DNA from: an uncultured Opitutia bacterium
GTDB taxonomy: Bacteria > Verrucomicrobiota > Verrucomicrobiia > Opitutales > UBA953
Assembly (NCBI GenBank): GCA_903919185.1
Contig: CAIXHF010000007.1
Span: forward strand, 1-64,000
Length of the DNA: 64,000 bases
Direction: 5' to 3'
The notes under the pieces are model-generated. The model saw only the letters and a program-made list of their open reading frames with translations. It was not told where the DNA came from and made no database searches. Positions 19,739-29,344 of the stretch are shown in pieces. The position numbers and the translations under genes are program-made. Every line of letters starts with the position of its first letter. Position 1 is the stretch's first letter.

Positions 19739-22053
19739 TGCTTCTTCAGCTTATCGAGTTCCTTCTGAATCTTCGCCTTATCGCGTTCAAATTCCTTCTT
19801 CATCTCGGGCTGGTTGCACTTATCGAAGTAAGGTTCCATCGTCTCGATCAAACCCAGCACTGTCTTCATGCGGAAGACGTCGTGCCCCGTGTCGGCCATT
19901 TCATTTTGATAGAGCCGGCGGATTTCGCGCACATAACTCAGCTCCAAGGTGGCGTTGCCTTTGACCGTATCGTAGAAGTTATCCAAGAGGCTCCGGAACG
20001 TCGGGAGATGTTCGATGTTATCCTTCAAGCCGTGGCGCATGAAGAAGAAGAGGGTTTCCTGGCCCTTGGCCGACTTGTCCTTCACGAGCTGACGGGCGGT
20101 GCGTTCGACAGCGACCACGATGAGGTCGTAGCGCGTCTTATCGAAGGTCTGGCTCTTGATGCGCTTCTTCTCGCTCATGAACTGGTTGTAGGAGTTCTTA
20201 CATTCCATGTACACTTGCTCGGCGGTCATTTTAGGGTCCGTCCAAATGTGCTTCTCGGCGAAGTCATCGGCGATTTTGATCATGTCGGGCCAACGCTTAT
20301 CTTCTTCAAAGACATGGAACGCCGAGCGCATAGACATAACGAATTCGCGCCAGCGGTCATAGGAGATCTTCGTGTCCATCGCTTCTAGGCAGGAAGCGGT
20401 CTCGAGCCACGCATCCAGGGACATCTTGGCGACCTGGGTCGAGAACTGCAGGCATTCCAATTGGCCTTCTTGGTCTTTGTTGCCTTGGAAAACTTTGGCG
20501 GCGAAGCGGAGGCGGAGGCTCTTGGGGTAGTGCTCGGACATACGGCGCTCGGGGTCGCCCGTGAGTTGAACCTCGAATTCGCCGATACCCTTGCCGGTCT
20601 GCGGATCCCTAGTGTGGCCATTGGCGTAGCCATCAGCGTAGCGGCCCGTGCCAGGAAGATTGCGCGGTTCGTTGAAGGGGTGGAAACTGTTCCCCATGTT
20701 CCACTGGTTAGTGGGCATCATGTACGCGAACCAGGCGTGACCGCCGCGGTTGCCGTCACCGCCGACGGAGGCGGCGGGGATACCGTAGGCGCGGGCGGCG
20801 GTGGTACCAAAGTGCGATTGGTCCATGCAGATGCCGCCGACTTCATGGATTTCTTCCAAGGTCCCCCGCGTGAAACTCTCGACGAGCGGCTTGTAGGCCT
20901 TCTTGCCAGGCGGAGCCTTCGGTGGCTTGGCACCGGTGACGAAGTCCATACGGTAGTTGATCATCGGGTAGGCTTCACTCCAGTCGTTCTTCTGGTCAGC
21001 CGTGACGAGCTTGAGCTTTTTCAGGTCGTTTTCCTTGAGGGCCCATTCCATTTCCTCTGCGGTGGCTTCGGCACTGACCACCCAGACGAGTTCATAGGGC
21101 TCCAGCCGCTTGATGTCGGTTTCGAGGCGTTGCCGCTGTGCGTTGTCGCGGAAATAGCGGTAGCGCTCGAGCGGGTTGACGGTGAAGGACTCGCCCTTGG
21201 GGTCGCGGGCGCGGCGGAAGCGGAACTTCTGGTCGAAGACAAAGGCCACGGCGAGCTGGAGGTTGACGTACTTACCTTTGAGTTCTTTGGCATCGTCGGC
21301 CACGAGCTTGGCCCAGACTTTAATGGCTTCGCTAGCGTTATCCTCGGCCTTGATATTGGCCAAGAATTTCTCCATCAGCTCGGAGTTTGCCATGAGTTCC
21401 TGCAGGAACGGTAGGGTCTCTTCCTGCGTGCTGAAGGTGCGCAAGGTGGCCGGCGTGACGCGCTGGATGAACGCGTATTGGGTCATGCCCAGCGCGAAGT
21501 AGGGACTCTCCCAAAGGCTGTCAAAGCGGCGGACGCCATCGTTCTTCGAGGTGCCGGTGAGTGCGGGATAGAGGCCGTACTTGACGCGATCGGAGTGGCT
21601 TTCCCACTTCCCGTCGAAGGTGCGTGCCTTCGTGTCTTTGAGGAGCGTGGCTAGACGTTGCGGGTCGCGGAGGTCCGGTCCCGTGAAGGGGTAAGGCTGC
21701 AGGGCGAGCGACGGTAGGGGTTCTTCGACGACCTTGGGTGGCACTACGACGATGGGCTTAGCTGGCTCGGGCTCGATGGTCGGTTTCGGCGGGACGATAA
21801 CCACCGGGGCGACTTCGGGCTTCGCTTCAATGCCTTCAGCTGGGCGGAAGACGCCCGCGAGGTTATCGATGAGGCTACGTTCCGCCTCGGGCGGGAGTTT
21901 GGCCTGCGCTGTAGCGCGTTCATAAACTTGCCAGCCGAACCAGCCACCGACGACGAGGATTGGGAAGAGAATGCCGATGATCCACAGATCGGCATTATTG
22001 CGCGGCTGGGGTGCGGTGACGCGAGGGCGCGGTTTTTGAGGGGAGCCAGACAT
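19735..22053 (-). CDS. Membrane-anchored protein with transglutaminase-like Cys/His motifs
   Basis: N-terminal TM LWIIGILFPILVVGGWFGW; GGICMDQSHFGTTAARAYGIPA (Cys) and GGHAWFAYM (His); 4-nt overlap with pdxJ. Confidence 0.6.
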   Translation of the reverse strand: MSGSPQKPRPRVTAPQPRNNADLWIIGILFPILVVGGWFGWQVYERATAQAKLPPEAERSLIDNLAGVFRPAEGIEAKPEVAPVVIVPPKPTIEPEPAKPIVVVPPKVVEEPLPSLALQPYPFTGPDLRDPQRLATLLKDTKARTFDGKWESHSDRVKYGLYPALTGTSKNDGVRRFDSLWESPYFALGMTQYAFIQRVTPATLRTFSTQEETLPFLQELMANSELMEKFLANIKAEDNASEAIKVWAKLVADDAKELKGKYVNLQLAVAFVFDQKFRFRRARDPKGESFTVNPLERYRYFRDNAQRQRLETDIKRLEPYELVWVVSAEATAEEMEWALKENDLKKLKLVTADQKNDWSEAYPMINYRMDFVTGAKPPKAPPGKKAYKPLVESFTRGTLEEIHEVGGICMDQSHFGTTAARAYGIPAASVGGDGNRGGHAWFAYMMPTNQWNMGNSFHPFNEPRNLPGTGRYADGYANGHTRDPQTGKGIGEFEVQLTGDPERRMSEHYPKSLRLRFAAKVFQGNKDQEGQLECLQFSTQVAKMSLDAWLETASCLEAMDTKISYDRWREFVMSMRSAFHVFEEDKRWPDMIKIADDFAEKHIWTDPKMTAEQVYMECKNSYNQFMSEKKRIKSQTFDKTRYDLIVVAVERTARQLVKDKSAKGQETLFFFMRHGLKDNIEHLPTFRSLLDNFYDTVKGNATLELSYVREIRRLYQNEMADTGHDVFRMKTVLGLIETMEPYFDKCNQPEMKKEFERDKAKIQKELDKLKKQ

Positions 22054-22199
22054 GGTGCTAGGCCGAGAGATAACCCGAAACTAGGGCGGGTCAAAGCGAA
22101 CCTAGTGCGAAAGCGCGACGAGAAGGTTACGAATGCAGTGGGGCAGGTCGTATCGTTCGCTATTCGTAGGCATTCCTGCCTGCGGCTAAGGTATTTCCT

Positions 22200-25100
22200 T
22201 CAGGCTTTCTTCTTGGGCGCGGCCTTCATCTTCCCGCGTTTTAAGGTCAAAGCCAAGGCGGGTGCCGTGGGGGAGCCTTTCTTGGCCGCCAGGGACTCGG
22301 GATCGCCTTGGTGGACGAGTTGCCCGCCTGCCTGGCCGCCCTCAGGTCCGATTTCCACGACCCAATCCGCTTCCGCGATAACATCCGGGTGGTGCTCGAT
22401 GACCACCACGGTGTGCCCTTGGTCAACGAGGGCGTGCAAGAGCTCGATGAGGCGACGGCAATCGGATTGGTGCAGCCCGATGGTCGGTTCCTCGAGGAGG
22501 TACAGGTTAGGACGAATCTGTCCGCGTGCACGCTCCCGGAAGGTCGGTAGTCCCTTGGCGAGTTCACTGACGAGCTTGAGGCGTTGAGCTTCGCCACCGG
22601 AAAGTGTCGGGCTGCTTTGTCCGAGCGTTAGGTAACCCAAGCCGGTCTTGGTCATCAACCCGCAGAGGTCGCGCAGCTTGGCGTCGAAGGAGAAGAACTC
22701 GGCGCCTTCCTCGAAGGTCATCGCCAGCAAGTCGGCGGCGGATTTTCCGTTCCAGCGGATCGCGCGAGCGACGGTGCCGTAGCGCGTGCCCTGACATTCT
22801 TCGCAAGGTACATAGGTGTCCGGTAGGAAACTCATTTCCAGTTTGATCCGCCCAGCGCCGGAGCAGGCTTCACAGCGACCGCCAGAGGTGTTGAAGGAAA
22901 AGAAGCCGGCGCCATGTCCACGAATCGAGGCTTCGGGCAACGCGGCTAAGCGTTCACGGATTAAATCCCAGGCGCCGATATACGTCGCCGGCGTCGAGCG
23001 CGGCGTCTTGCCGATGGGCTCTTGGTCGACAATCACGAGTTGGCGGAAGGACTTCAGGCCAGTCAGATTTTGGAACGCTGGCTTGCCGCCGTTGGCGATG
23101 ACTTCGGTGGCTTCCTTCCCGTGCAGGCCGTCCTTCTTCTTGGAAATGGCGAGGCGTGCCGCCGGGGCGACCAAGTCCGTCATGAGGGTGCTCTTCCCAG
23201 CGCCCGATACGCCACAGACCACCGAAAGTCGTCCGGTCGGGAAGGCCACATCGAAGTGCTTGAGGTTGCGCAGCGAAGCTTGTTTCACACGAATCCATTC
23301 CGCGGGCGCATCCTTACCGGCAATGGCCCGGCGCGTCCCGCGCAAAGGGTGCGGAATGGCTGACTTCAGTGACTGTCCGGTGACCGAAGCAGGATTACTT
23401 TCGAGGTCGTGCGCCGTGCCCTCGGCGATGATTCGTCCGCCGTGGACGCCCGCGCCCGGCCCGAGGTCGATGATGCGATCGGCGGCGCGCATGGTGTCTT
23501 CGTCGTGTTCGACCACGAGGACGGTGTTGCCGCGGTCGCGGAGGTCACGGAGCGACTCGATGAGGCGGTCGTTGTCCCGCGGGTGCAGGCCGATACTGGG
23601 TTCATCGAGAACATACAGCGCGCCCGAAAGGGTCGAACCGAGCTGAGCGGCGAGACGGATGCGTTGGGCTTCACCACCCGAAAGTGTGTCGGCGCCACGG
23701 TCCAAGGCGAGGTAGCCTAGGCCCACGGAACTCAGGAACTTCAGGCGGGCGGCAATCTCAGGCAGGAGCGCTCCGACCACCGCCTTTTCGCGGGGGCCCA
23801 AGGTTAGGCCGCCGAGGTAAGTGAGTGCCTCATCGGGTTGGAGGCGCAGGAGATTCGGGAGCGAAAGGCTCTTGCCGCCCTTGCTGTGTAATTTAACCGA
23901 GCGGCCGATGGGACCCAGGCGTTCGCCTCGGCATGTGGGACAGACGGCTTCACCGACGCGATCGGCCAGCGCATTTTCGTTCAGGGTTTCTTCTTCGTCG
24001 GCGGCGAAAGTAGTGACTTCGAGACCGTGCCCGCGACAGTCCGGACACCAGCCACGAGGGGAGTTCCAAGAGAGATGCTTGGGGTCGACCTCTGGATAAG
24101 ATTCGCCGGTCGCGGGGTCGCTGCGTGAGGTGGAGAGGAAGGCGACCTGCTGGCCACGTTCGTCAATAAGCAGACAGGCCCCTTTGCCAGCGAGGAGCGT
24201 CACGCGCACCAGCGTGCGTAGGGCTTTCTCTCCGCTCTCTTCGGTTTCATCGGGGTGTACGATGGTGCCGTCTGCACGCAGCACCGCGAAGACCGCGTCG
24301 ACATCGTGTTCGCGGTATCGGTCCAGCCCTTCGAAGCCGGCGACGGGCGTCAGTTTACCGTCGCAGCGCATGAGGCGGAGCCCCTTGTTTTCCGCCCATT
24401 CGGCGAGTGGACGGTGATGGCCTTTGCGGGACCGAACCAGCGGCGCCGCCAAGAGTAACTTGCCTTTCTTTAAAGCCTGTAAGCGTTTGGCGACGAGTCG
24501 GATGACGGCGTCTTCCGTCATCTCCTCCAGTGGTTCGCCGGTGACGGGGCTATGGAGTACGCCCGCTCGCGCGAACAAGACGCGTAGGTATTGGGCGACT
24601 TCCGTGACGGTGGCGACGGTTGACTTAGAGGAGCCCCGCGTGACGCGCTGTTCAATGGCCACGGTCGGCGGCAGGCCAGTTAAGGAGTCGATGTCTGGCT
24701 TAGGTAACTGCTCGACGAATTGGCGCGCGTAGGCGGAGACGCACTCCAGGAAGCGCCGTTGGCCTTCGGAGAAAAGAATATCGAAAGCTAAGGACGATTT
24801 GCCCGAGCCCGACACGCCGGTCATGACCGTTAGGGAGCCGTGCGGAATCTCGAGCGAGACATCGCGCAGGTTATGCTCACGGGCGCCTCGCAAGGAAATA
24901 CTGGTTGGTCGAGGTTTGGCTGTCCGCGTATCCGGCGTCGCAAACGCAGCGTCGCCCGCCGCCAGAAAATTCCCCGTCGTCGTACCCGCTTTGGCCACCT
25001 GTGCGGGCGTGCCTTCGGCGACCAGCAGGCCGCCGCCAGGGCCGGCTTCGGGGCCCATTTCTAAAATCCAGTCGCAAGCCTTGAGCACGTCGAGGTGGTG

Positions 25101-27764
25101 CTCCACGACGATGAGCGAATGGCCAGCGTCAGCTAGACGATGGAGCAGAGCAATCAAGCGGGCGACGTCTTCGCGGTGCAGGCCGGTCGTTGGTTCATCG
25201 AGCAGCAACAAGGCGCCGGGCTTACGTGGGTCGAGGCGACCGAGGTAGCGGACGAGTTTGAGGCGCTGGGCTTCGCCGCCGGAAAGTGTGGTCAGCGGTT
25301 GTCCGAGTGAAAGGTAGCCGAGGCCGACCTCCTCCAGGACAGCGAGCTGTTGGCTGGCTGGCGTCCGTCCGCCGAGGAACGCCCGCACTTCCGTGACAGA
25401 CATGGCCATGAGGTCCCCCACCGACTTGCCGTCAAACTGAAAGGCCAGCACCTCGTCCCGGAAGCGCTTACCGTTACAGGATGGGCAAGGCAGCGCCACG
25501 TCGGAGACGAATTGCATCTCGACCGTCTCCCAGCCTGCGCCGCCGCAGCGCTCGCAACGCCCTTCGCCGGCGTTGAACGAAAAGTGCGAAGGCGTTAAGC
25601 CCGCGGCCTTCGCCTCTTCGGAGTTACCGAGTAAGTTACGAATCGCATCCCAAGCCCCTACATACAATGCAGGGTTCGAACGTGGGGTGCGGGTCGCGGG
25701 TGATTGGTCGACGAGCGCAACTTCCTCGTGCTCGCGATCGAACTTGAGTTTCCCATGCCCTTGGGCCGATGTGTCGCCTGATTCTGGATCACGGCGGCCG
25801 ATGACTTGGTGCAAGAGCGTGGATTTACCTGAGCCGGAAACGCCGCAGAGGCCGACGAGCCGACCCAGCGGGAGGGAGCAGGAGAAGTCGCGTAGATTGT
25901 TGACGGTGGCGCCTTCAATGCGGAGGCGCGGCGTGGTGTCGGTGACCGGGCGGGGCGCCCGCGTGGCCGGTTGGCTGCGGCCGCTCAGCCAGGCGCCGGT
26001 TACGGAATCTTTGGCCTTGAGGATACCTGTTGGCTTCCCCGCGTAAACGAGATGACCACCGGCTGCCCCTGGCCGTGGACCGATTTCGATGAGCCAATCG
26101 GCCGCGCGCATGACGGATTCATCATGTTCGACGACGACAACGGTATTTCCTTGTTCGACGAGGCTGCGGAGGATTCCGACCATCCGTGAAAGGTCGCGTG
26201 CGTGCATGCCGACGCTGGGTTCATCGAGCACGAAGACCGTATCCGCTAGGCAGGCGCCGAGGCAGGAGGTCAGGTTCACGCGTTGGACTTCGCCGCCGGA
26301 AAGCGTCCGCGAGAGACGATCGAGCGCGAGGTAGCCGAGGCCGACGGCTTCGAGGTAGCCCAGGCGGGCGAGCATGGCCTCGAGCGCGTGGTCGGCTGGG
26401 TGGCGCGAGTCCTTGGGCGCGTAGGGGCGGAGGAGCGTTCGCAGTTCGGTCACCGGCAGTGCATAAAGTTCTGGCAGGCTCCGGCCTTGCCAGCGCCACC
26501 AGAGCGACTCCTCGCGGAAACGTTGGCCACGACACTTGGGGCATTCCTCGTAGGCGCGCCAGCGCGACAGGAACACGCGGACGTGCATCTTGTAGGTGCT
26601 TGATTCGAGCCAGCGGAAAAAGCCACGGATGCCATACCACTTCGACTCCCATTCGCCGGGCACGTACGTAGGGTCACCGTCTTCAAGGTAGCGACGGTGG
26701 GCTGCGGTCAGTTTATTCCAAGGTACATCCAGCGGGATACCTTTCTTCTTACACGCCTTGGCTAAATCACGCTGGCTCTCGCCGTAGACATTTCCTTGGA
26801 AGGGAGCGACCGCGCCTTCGGTGAGCGTGAGCTTGGGGTCTGGGATGATTTTCTTCCAGTCGAGGCCGATGACGCGGCCAAAGCCCCGACAATCGGGACA
26901 AGCACCGATGGGGGAATTAAACGAGAAGAGTGCTGGCGTTGCTGGGCGGAAGCGGCGGCCATCGACTGGGGATTCGAGGATCTCGCTAAAGCGCCCGATC
27001 TCGACGCCCCCGTCCGTCAGCAGGCGCATGCGGCCACCGCCAAGACGGAAGGCAACCAAGGCGGCTTCATGGAAGCGCGAAGCCTCTGCGGCGGAGATGG
27101 TCAGGCGATCTTGAATGATGAGCGCCTCGTCGGCGGCCTCAGGAATGGCTTCTTCGCCGAGGCGGAGCCGTTTACCGGACACGAACGCCCGCGTGAAACC
27201 GGCGCGCACAAATTCTTCGGCGATGGTTGGCCAAGCCAGCCCAGCTGGCTTCTGCACGGCGAAGGCTAGGACGACCGCTTGGCCGACGTGTGCTTGTAGA
27301 CAAGTATCCCAAGCGGCCGCAGGGCCTTGCGGGATGACGGGTTGACCGCTGGCGGGATCAAGCAATTCCGCGCGGTGGGCGAACCAGACCTTAAACCAAT
27401 CGCAAAGTTCGGTCATCGTTCCGACCGTTGAGCGCGAGGTCCGGACCGCATTGCCTTGTTTGATGGCGACGGACGGACGGACGTTTTCGGCCGAATCGAG
27501 GGCGGGCGCTGGCAGGAGCTCGAGGAATTGCCGGACGTAGGGGCTGAAGGTTTCGACGTAACGGCGTTGGCCCTCGGCATGCAAAGTGTCGAAGACGAGC
27601 GAGGATTTACCGGCACCGCTGAGGCCCGTCACGACCACCAGCTTCCCGATGGGGATATCGATATCGAAACCCTTTAGGTTGTTCTGGCGGACTCCGCGGA
27701 GTCGAATGGCATCGGGTTGGGCGGCAGGCATCGGCGACTCGCCAAAGGACATGAAACCGCCCAA
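22200..27764 (-). CDS. uvrA: Tandem-duplicated UvrA (excinuclease ABC subunit A), 1854 aa, four ABC modules
   Basis: Four Walker A (GLSGAGKSS, GVSGSGKST, GVSGSGKSS, GVSGAGKST), four LSGGE signatures, four CxxC zinc-finger pairs, Walker B VLDEPSVGMH / LLDEPTTGLH / VLDEPSIGLH / LLEEPTIGLH. Confidence 0.95.
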   Translation of the reverse strand: MGGFMSFGESPMPAAQPDAIRLRGVRQNNLKGFDIDIPIGKLVVVTGLSGAGKSSLVFDTLHAEGQRRYVETFSPYVRQFLELLPAPALDSAENVRPSVAIKQGNAVRTSRSTVGTMTELCDWFKVWFAHRAELLDPASGQPVIPQGPAAAWDTCLQAHVGQAVVLAFAVQKPAGLAWPTIAEEFVRAGFTRAFVSGKRLRLGEEAIPEAADEALIIQDRLTISAAEASRFHEAALVAFRLGGGRMRLLTDGGVEIGRFSEILESPVDGRRFRPATPALFSFNSPIGACPDCRGFGRVIGLDWKKIIPDPKLTLTEGAVAPFQGNVYGESQRDLAKACKKKGIPLDVPWNKLTAAHRRYLEDGDPTYVPGEWESKWYGIRGFFRWLESSTYKMHVRVFLSRWRAYEECPKCRGQRFREESLWWRWQGRSLPELYALPVTELRTLLRPYAPKDSRHPADHALEAMLARLGYLEAVGLGYLALDRLSRTLSGGEVQRVNLTSCLGACLADTVFVLDEPSVGMHARDLSRMVGILRSLVEQGNTVVVVEHDESVMRAADWLIEIGPRPGAAGGHLVYAGKPTGILKAKDSVTGAWLSGRSQPATRAPRPVTDTTPRLRIEGATVNNLRDFSCSLPLGRLVGLCGVSGSGKSTLLHQVIGRRDPESGDTSAQGHGKLKFDREHEEVALVDQSPATRTPRSNPALYVGAWDAIRNLLGNSEEAKAAGLTPSHFSFNAGEGRCERCGGAGWETVEMQFVSDVALPCPSCNGKRFRDEVLAFQFDGKSVGDLMAMSVTEVRAFLGGRTPASQQLAVLEEVGLGYLSLGQPLTTLSGGEAQRLKLVRYLGRLDPRKPGALLLLDEPTTGLHREDVARLIALLHRLADAGHSLIVVEHHLDVLKACDWILEMGPEAGPGGGLLVAEGTPAQVAKAGTTTGNFLAAGDAAFATPDTRTAKPRPTSISLRGAREHNLRDVSLEIPHGSLTVMTGVSGSGKSSLAFDILFSEGQRRFLECVSAYARQFVEQLPKPDIDSLTGLPPTVAIEQRVTRGSSKSTVATVTEVAQYLRVLFARAGVLHSPVTGEPLEEMTEDAVIRLVAKRLQALKKGKLLLAAPLVRSRKGHHRPLAEWAENKGLRLMRCDGKLTPVAGFEGLDRYREHDVDAVFAVLRADGTIVHPDETEESGEKALRTLVRVTLLAGKGACLLIDERGQQVAFLSTSRSDPATGESYPEVDPKHLSWNSPRGWCPDCRGHGLEVTTFAADEEETLNENALADRVGEAVCPTCRGERLGPIGRSVKLHSKGGKSLSLPNLLRLQPDEALTYLGGLTLGPREKAVVGALLPEIAARLKFLSSVGLGYLALDRGADTLSGGEAQRIRLAAQLGSTLSGALYVLDEPSIGLHPRDNDRLIESLRDLRDRGNTVLVVEHDEDTMRAADRIIDLGPGAGVHGGRIIAEGTAHDLESNPASVTGQSLKSAIPHPLRGTRRAIAGKDAPAEWIRVKQASLRNLKHFDVAFPTGRLSVVCGVSGAGKSTLMTDLVAPAARLAISKKKDGLHGKEATEVIANGGKPAFQNLTGLKSFRQLVIVDQEPIGKTPRSTPATYIGAWDLIRERLAALPEASIRGHGAGFFSFNTSGGRCEACSGAGRIKLEMSFLPDTYVPCEECQGTRYGTVARAIRWNGKSAADLLAMTFEEGAEFFSFDAKLRDLCGLMTKTGLGYLTLGQSSPTLSGGEAQRLKLVSELAKGLPTFRERARGQIRPNLYLLEEPTIGLHQSDCRRLIELLHALVDQGHTVVVIEHHPDVIAEADWVVEIGPEGGQAGGQLVHQGDPESLAAKKGSPTAPALALTLKRGKMKAAPKKKA

Positions 27765-27776
27765 TAGGCAAACCTC

Positions 27777-28358
27777 CTAGCGAGAGACCTTAGGCACCAC
27801 TCCAGCCGGGGTGACGATCGCATGGAGGCAGTAGTCGTGGCTTTCGACCGGGACCTCGGGGGCGACTTGGAACTCGAAGCCATAGCCCACGGTGAAAGCG
27901 GTCGGCTTGGCTTGGTTGAGCAGACGATCGTAAAAGCCAGCGCCGTAGCCCAGGCGGTGTCCGTCGGCGGCGAAGGCGAGCCCGGGGACTAAGAAGAGGT
28001 CGACCTCGGGTACGTCGCGTCGCGGTGCGTCGGGGGCAGGCTCTAAGATTCCGAGATGAGAGGAGGTCAGGGAACTCAGGTCGGAGACCTCGTGCAGGCT
28101 CAAGGTGCCGTCGGGCCGGGCGCGTGGCAGGACTAGGACCTTGCCTTCACCTAACGCCGTCTGGAGTAATCGGTGGGTCCCTAGTTCGTGTTTAAATGAT
28201 GCGTAGAGGCAGACGACTCGGGCTACTGACCACTGCGGTAATGATAATAGGACACTTGCCGCTTGGGCCGCCTGCTGCTCGTGCGCTGCAGGCGAGAGCT
28301 CAGCCCGTAACGCTTTCATTTCGGCGCGGAACTGGGCTTTGGCCGCACGCAAGTCCAT
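27777..28358 (-). CDS. 5-formyltetrahydrofolate cyclo-ligase
   Basis: VDLFLVPGLAFAADGHRLGYGAGFYDRLL. Confidence 0.92.
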   Translation of the reverse strand: MDLRAAKAQFRAEMKALRAELSPAAHEQQAAQAASVLLSLPQWSVARVVCLYASFKHELGTHRLLQTALGEGKVLVLPRARPDGTLSLHEVSDLSSLTSSHLGILEPAPDAPRRDVPEVDLFLVPGLAFAADGHRLGYGAGFYDRLLNQAKPTAFTVGYGFEFQVAPEVPVESHDYCLHAIVTPAGVVPKVSR

Positions 28359-28362
28359 GTCC

Positions 28363-29289
28363 CTAGAAAAGCCGATTTAACGTCAGAGTCAACAGGACCA
28401 CCGGGAGGTAGAGAATCGACGCGAGGAAGAATGGTTTAGCGACCTCTGCCCGGCGGTGCGGCAATGCGAAGTCGAGGCTCAGTTTGAAGAACCACGCCCC
28501 CGCGAGCAGCGAAATCCAGAGATAGGGGCTCTTGAAGCCTCCGAGCTGCCCGGTGTAGCCCGGCTCGAAGAACGTCATCGCGATCTTACCTGCGACGAAA
28601 ATCATTGGGATGATGAAGGCCGTGGCCCAGAGCGAGGCGGATCGGCCGGAGGGGTCATCGACGGTCGCTACCTTGAAGCCGCCGCGGGCGTAGTCGTCGC
28701 GGCACATCACGGCGAGGGCCATGAAATGCGGAATCTGCCAGCAGAATAGCAGGGCGAAGAGGAGCCAGCCCATGGCATCGATATCGCCATTCGGATGGTC
28801 TTGGCCGAGCTTGGCGGCCGTGCCGATAATGGGTGGGATGGCGCCGGGCAAAGAGCCGACGAGCGTGCACCAAGACGTCACCGACTTAAGTGGTGTGTAA
28901 AAAAGCAGGTAGCTGACGATGGTGGCCAGCGTCAGGAAGCCCGCGAGGGCGTTGGCGCCGAACCAGACGAGCGTCACGCCGGCGATGCAGAGCGCGCCCC
29001 CGAAAAGCAAGACGACCCCTGGGGGGATGACCTTGGCAGGAATGGGGCGGTTTTTCGTCCGTTCCATCCGCGCGTCGGCTTCGCTTTCCCACCACATGTT
29101 CAGCGCGCCACAACCGCCAGCGGCCAAGGCCGTGCCCACGGCGAGCGAGACGAGTACGCGGGCGTCGGTTAAGCCTTGGGGATTACTGCAAAAGTAGCCG
29201 GCCAGCGCCGTCAGGACGGAAAGGAACGACAACCGGGGCTTGGTTAACTCCCAGAGGGCGGCAGGAAGAGATCCAGCGCGTTCGCTCAT
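28363..29289 (-). CDS. ctaB: Protoheme IX farnesyltransferase (heme O synthase)
   Basis: NMWWESEADARMERTKNRPIPAKVIPP, FCWQIPHFMALAVMCRDDYARGG; polytopic membrane protein. Confidence 0.95.
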   Translation of the reverse strand: MSERAGSLPAALWELTKPRLSFLSVLTALAGYFCSNPQGLTDARVLVSLAVGTALAAGGCGALNMWWESEADARMERTKNRPIPAKVIPPGVVLLFGGALCIAGVTLVWFGANALAGFLTLATIVSYLLFYTPLKSVTSWCTLVGSLPGAIPPIIGTAAKLGQDHPNGDIDAMGWLLFALLFCWQIPHFMALAVMCRDDYARGGFKVATVDDPSGRSASLWATAFIIPMIFVAGKIAMTFFEPGYTGQLGGFKSPYLWISLLAGAWFFKLSLDFALPHRRAEVAKPFFLASILYLPVVLLTLTLNRLF

Positions 29290-29344
29290 GCACTTGTCGT
29301 GGCGACTTTCCTCAACGGGTTAAAGGTAAATCGGAGCGCGGCGC

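Noticed and set aside
20461-21414. 317-aa plus-strand ORF
   Set aside because: Lies antisense inside the intact 772-aa minus-strand gene; composition typical of an antisense shadow.
22816-23646. 276-aa plus-strand ORF inside uvrA
   Set aside because: Opposite strand of conserved UvrA modules; Ser/Arg-rich artefact translation.
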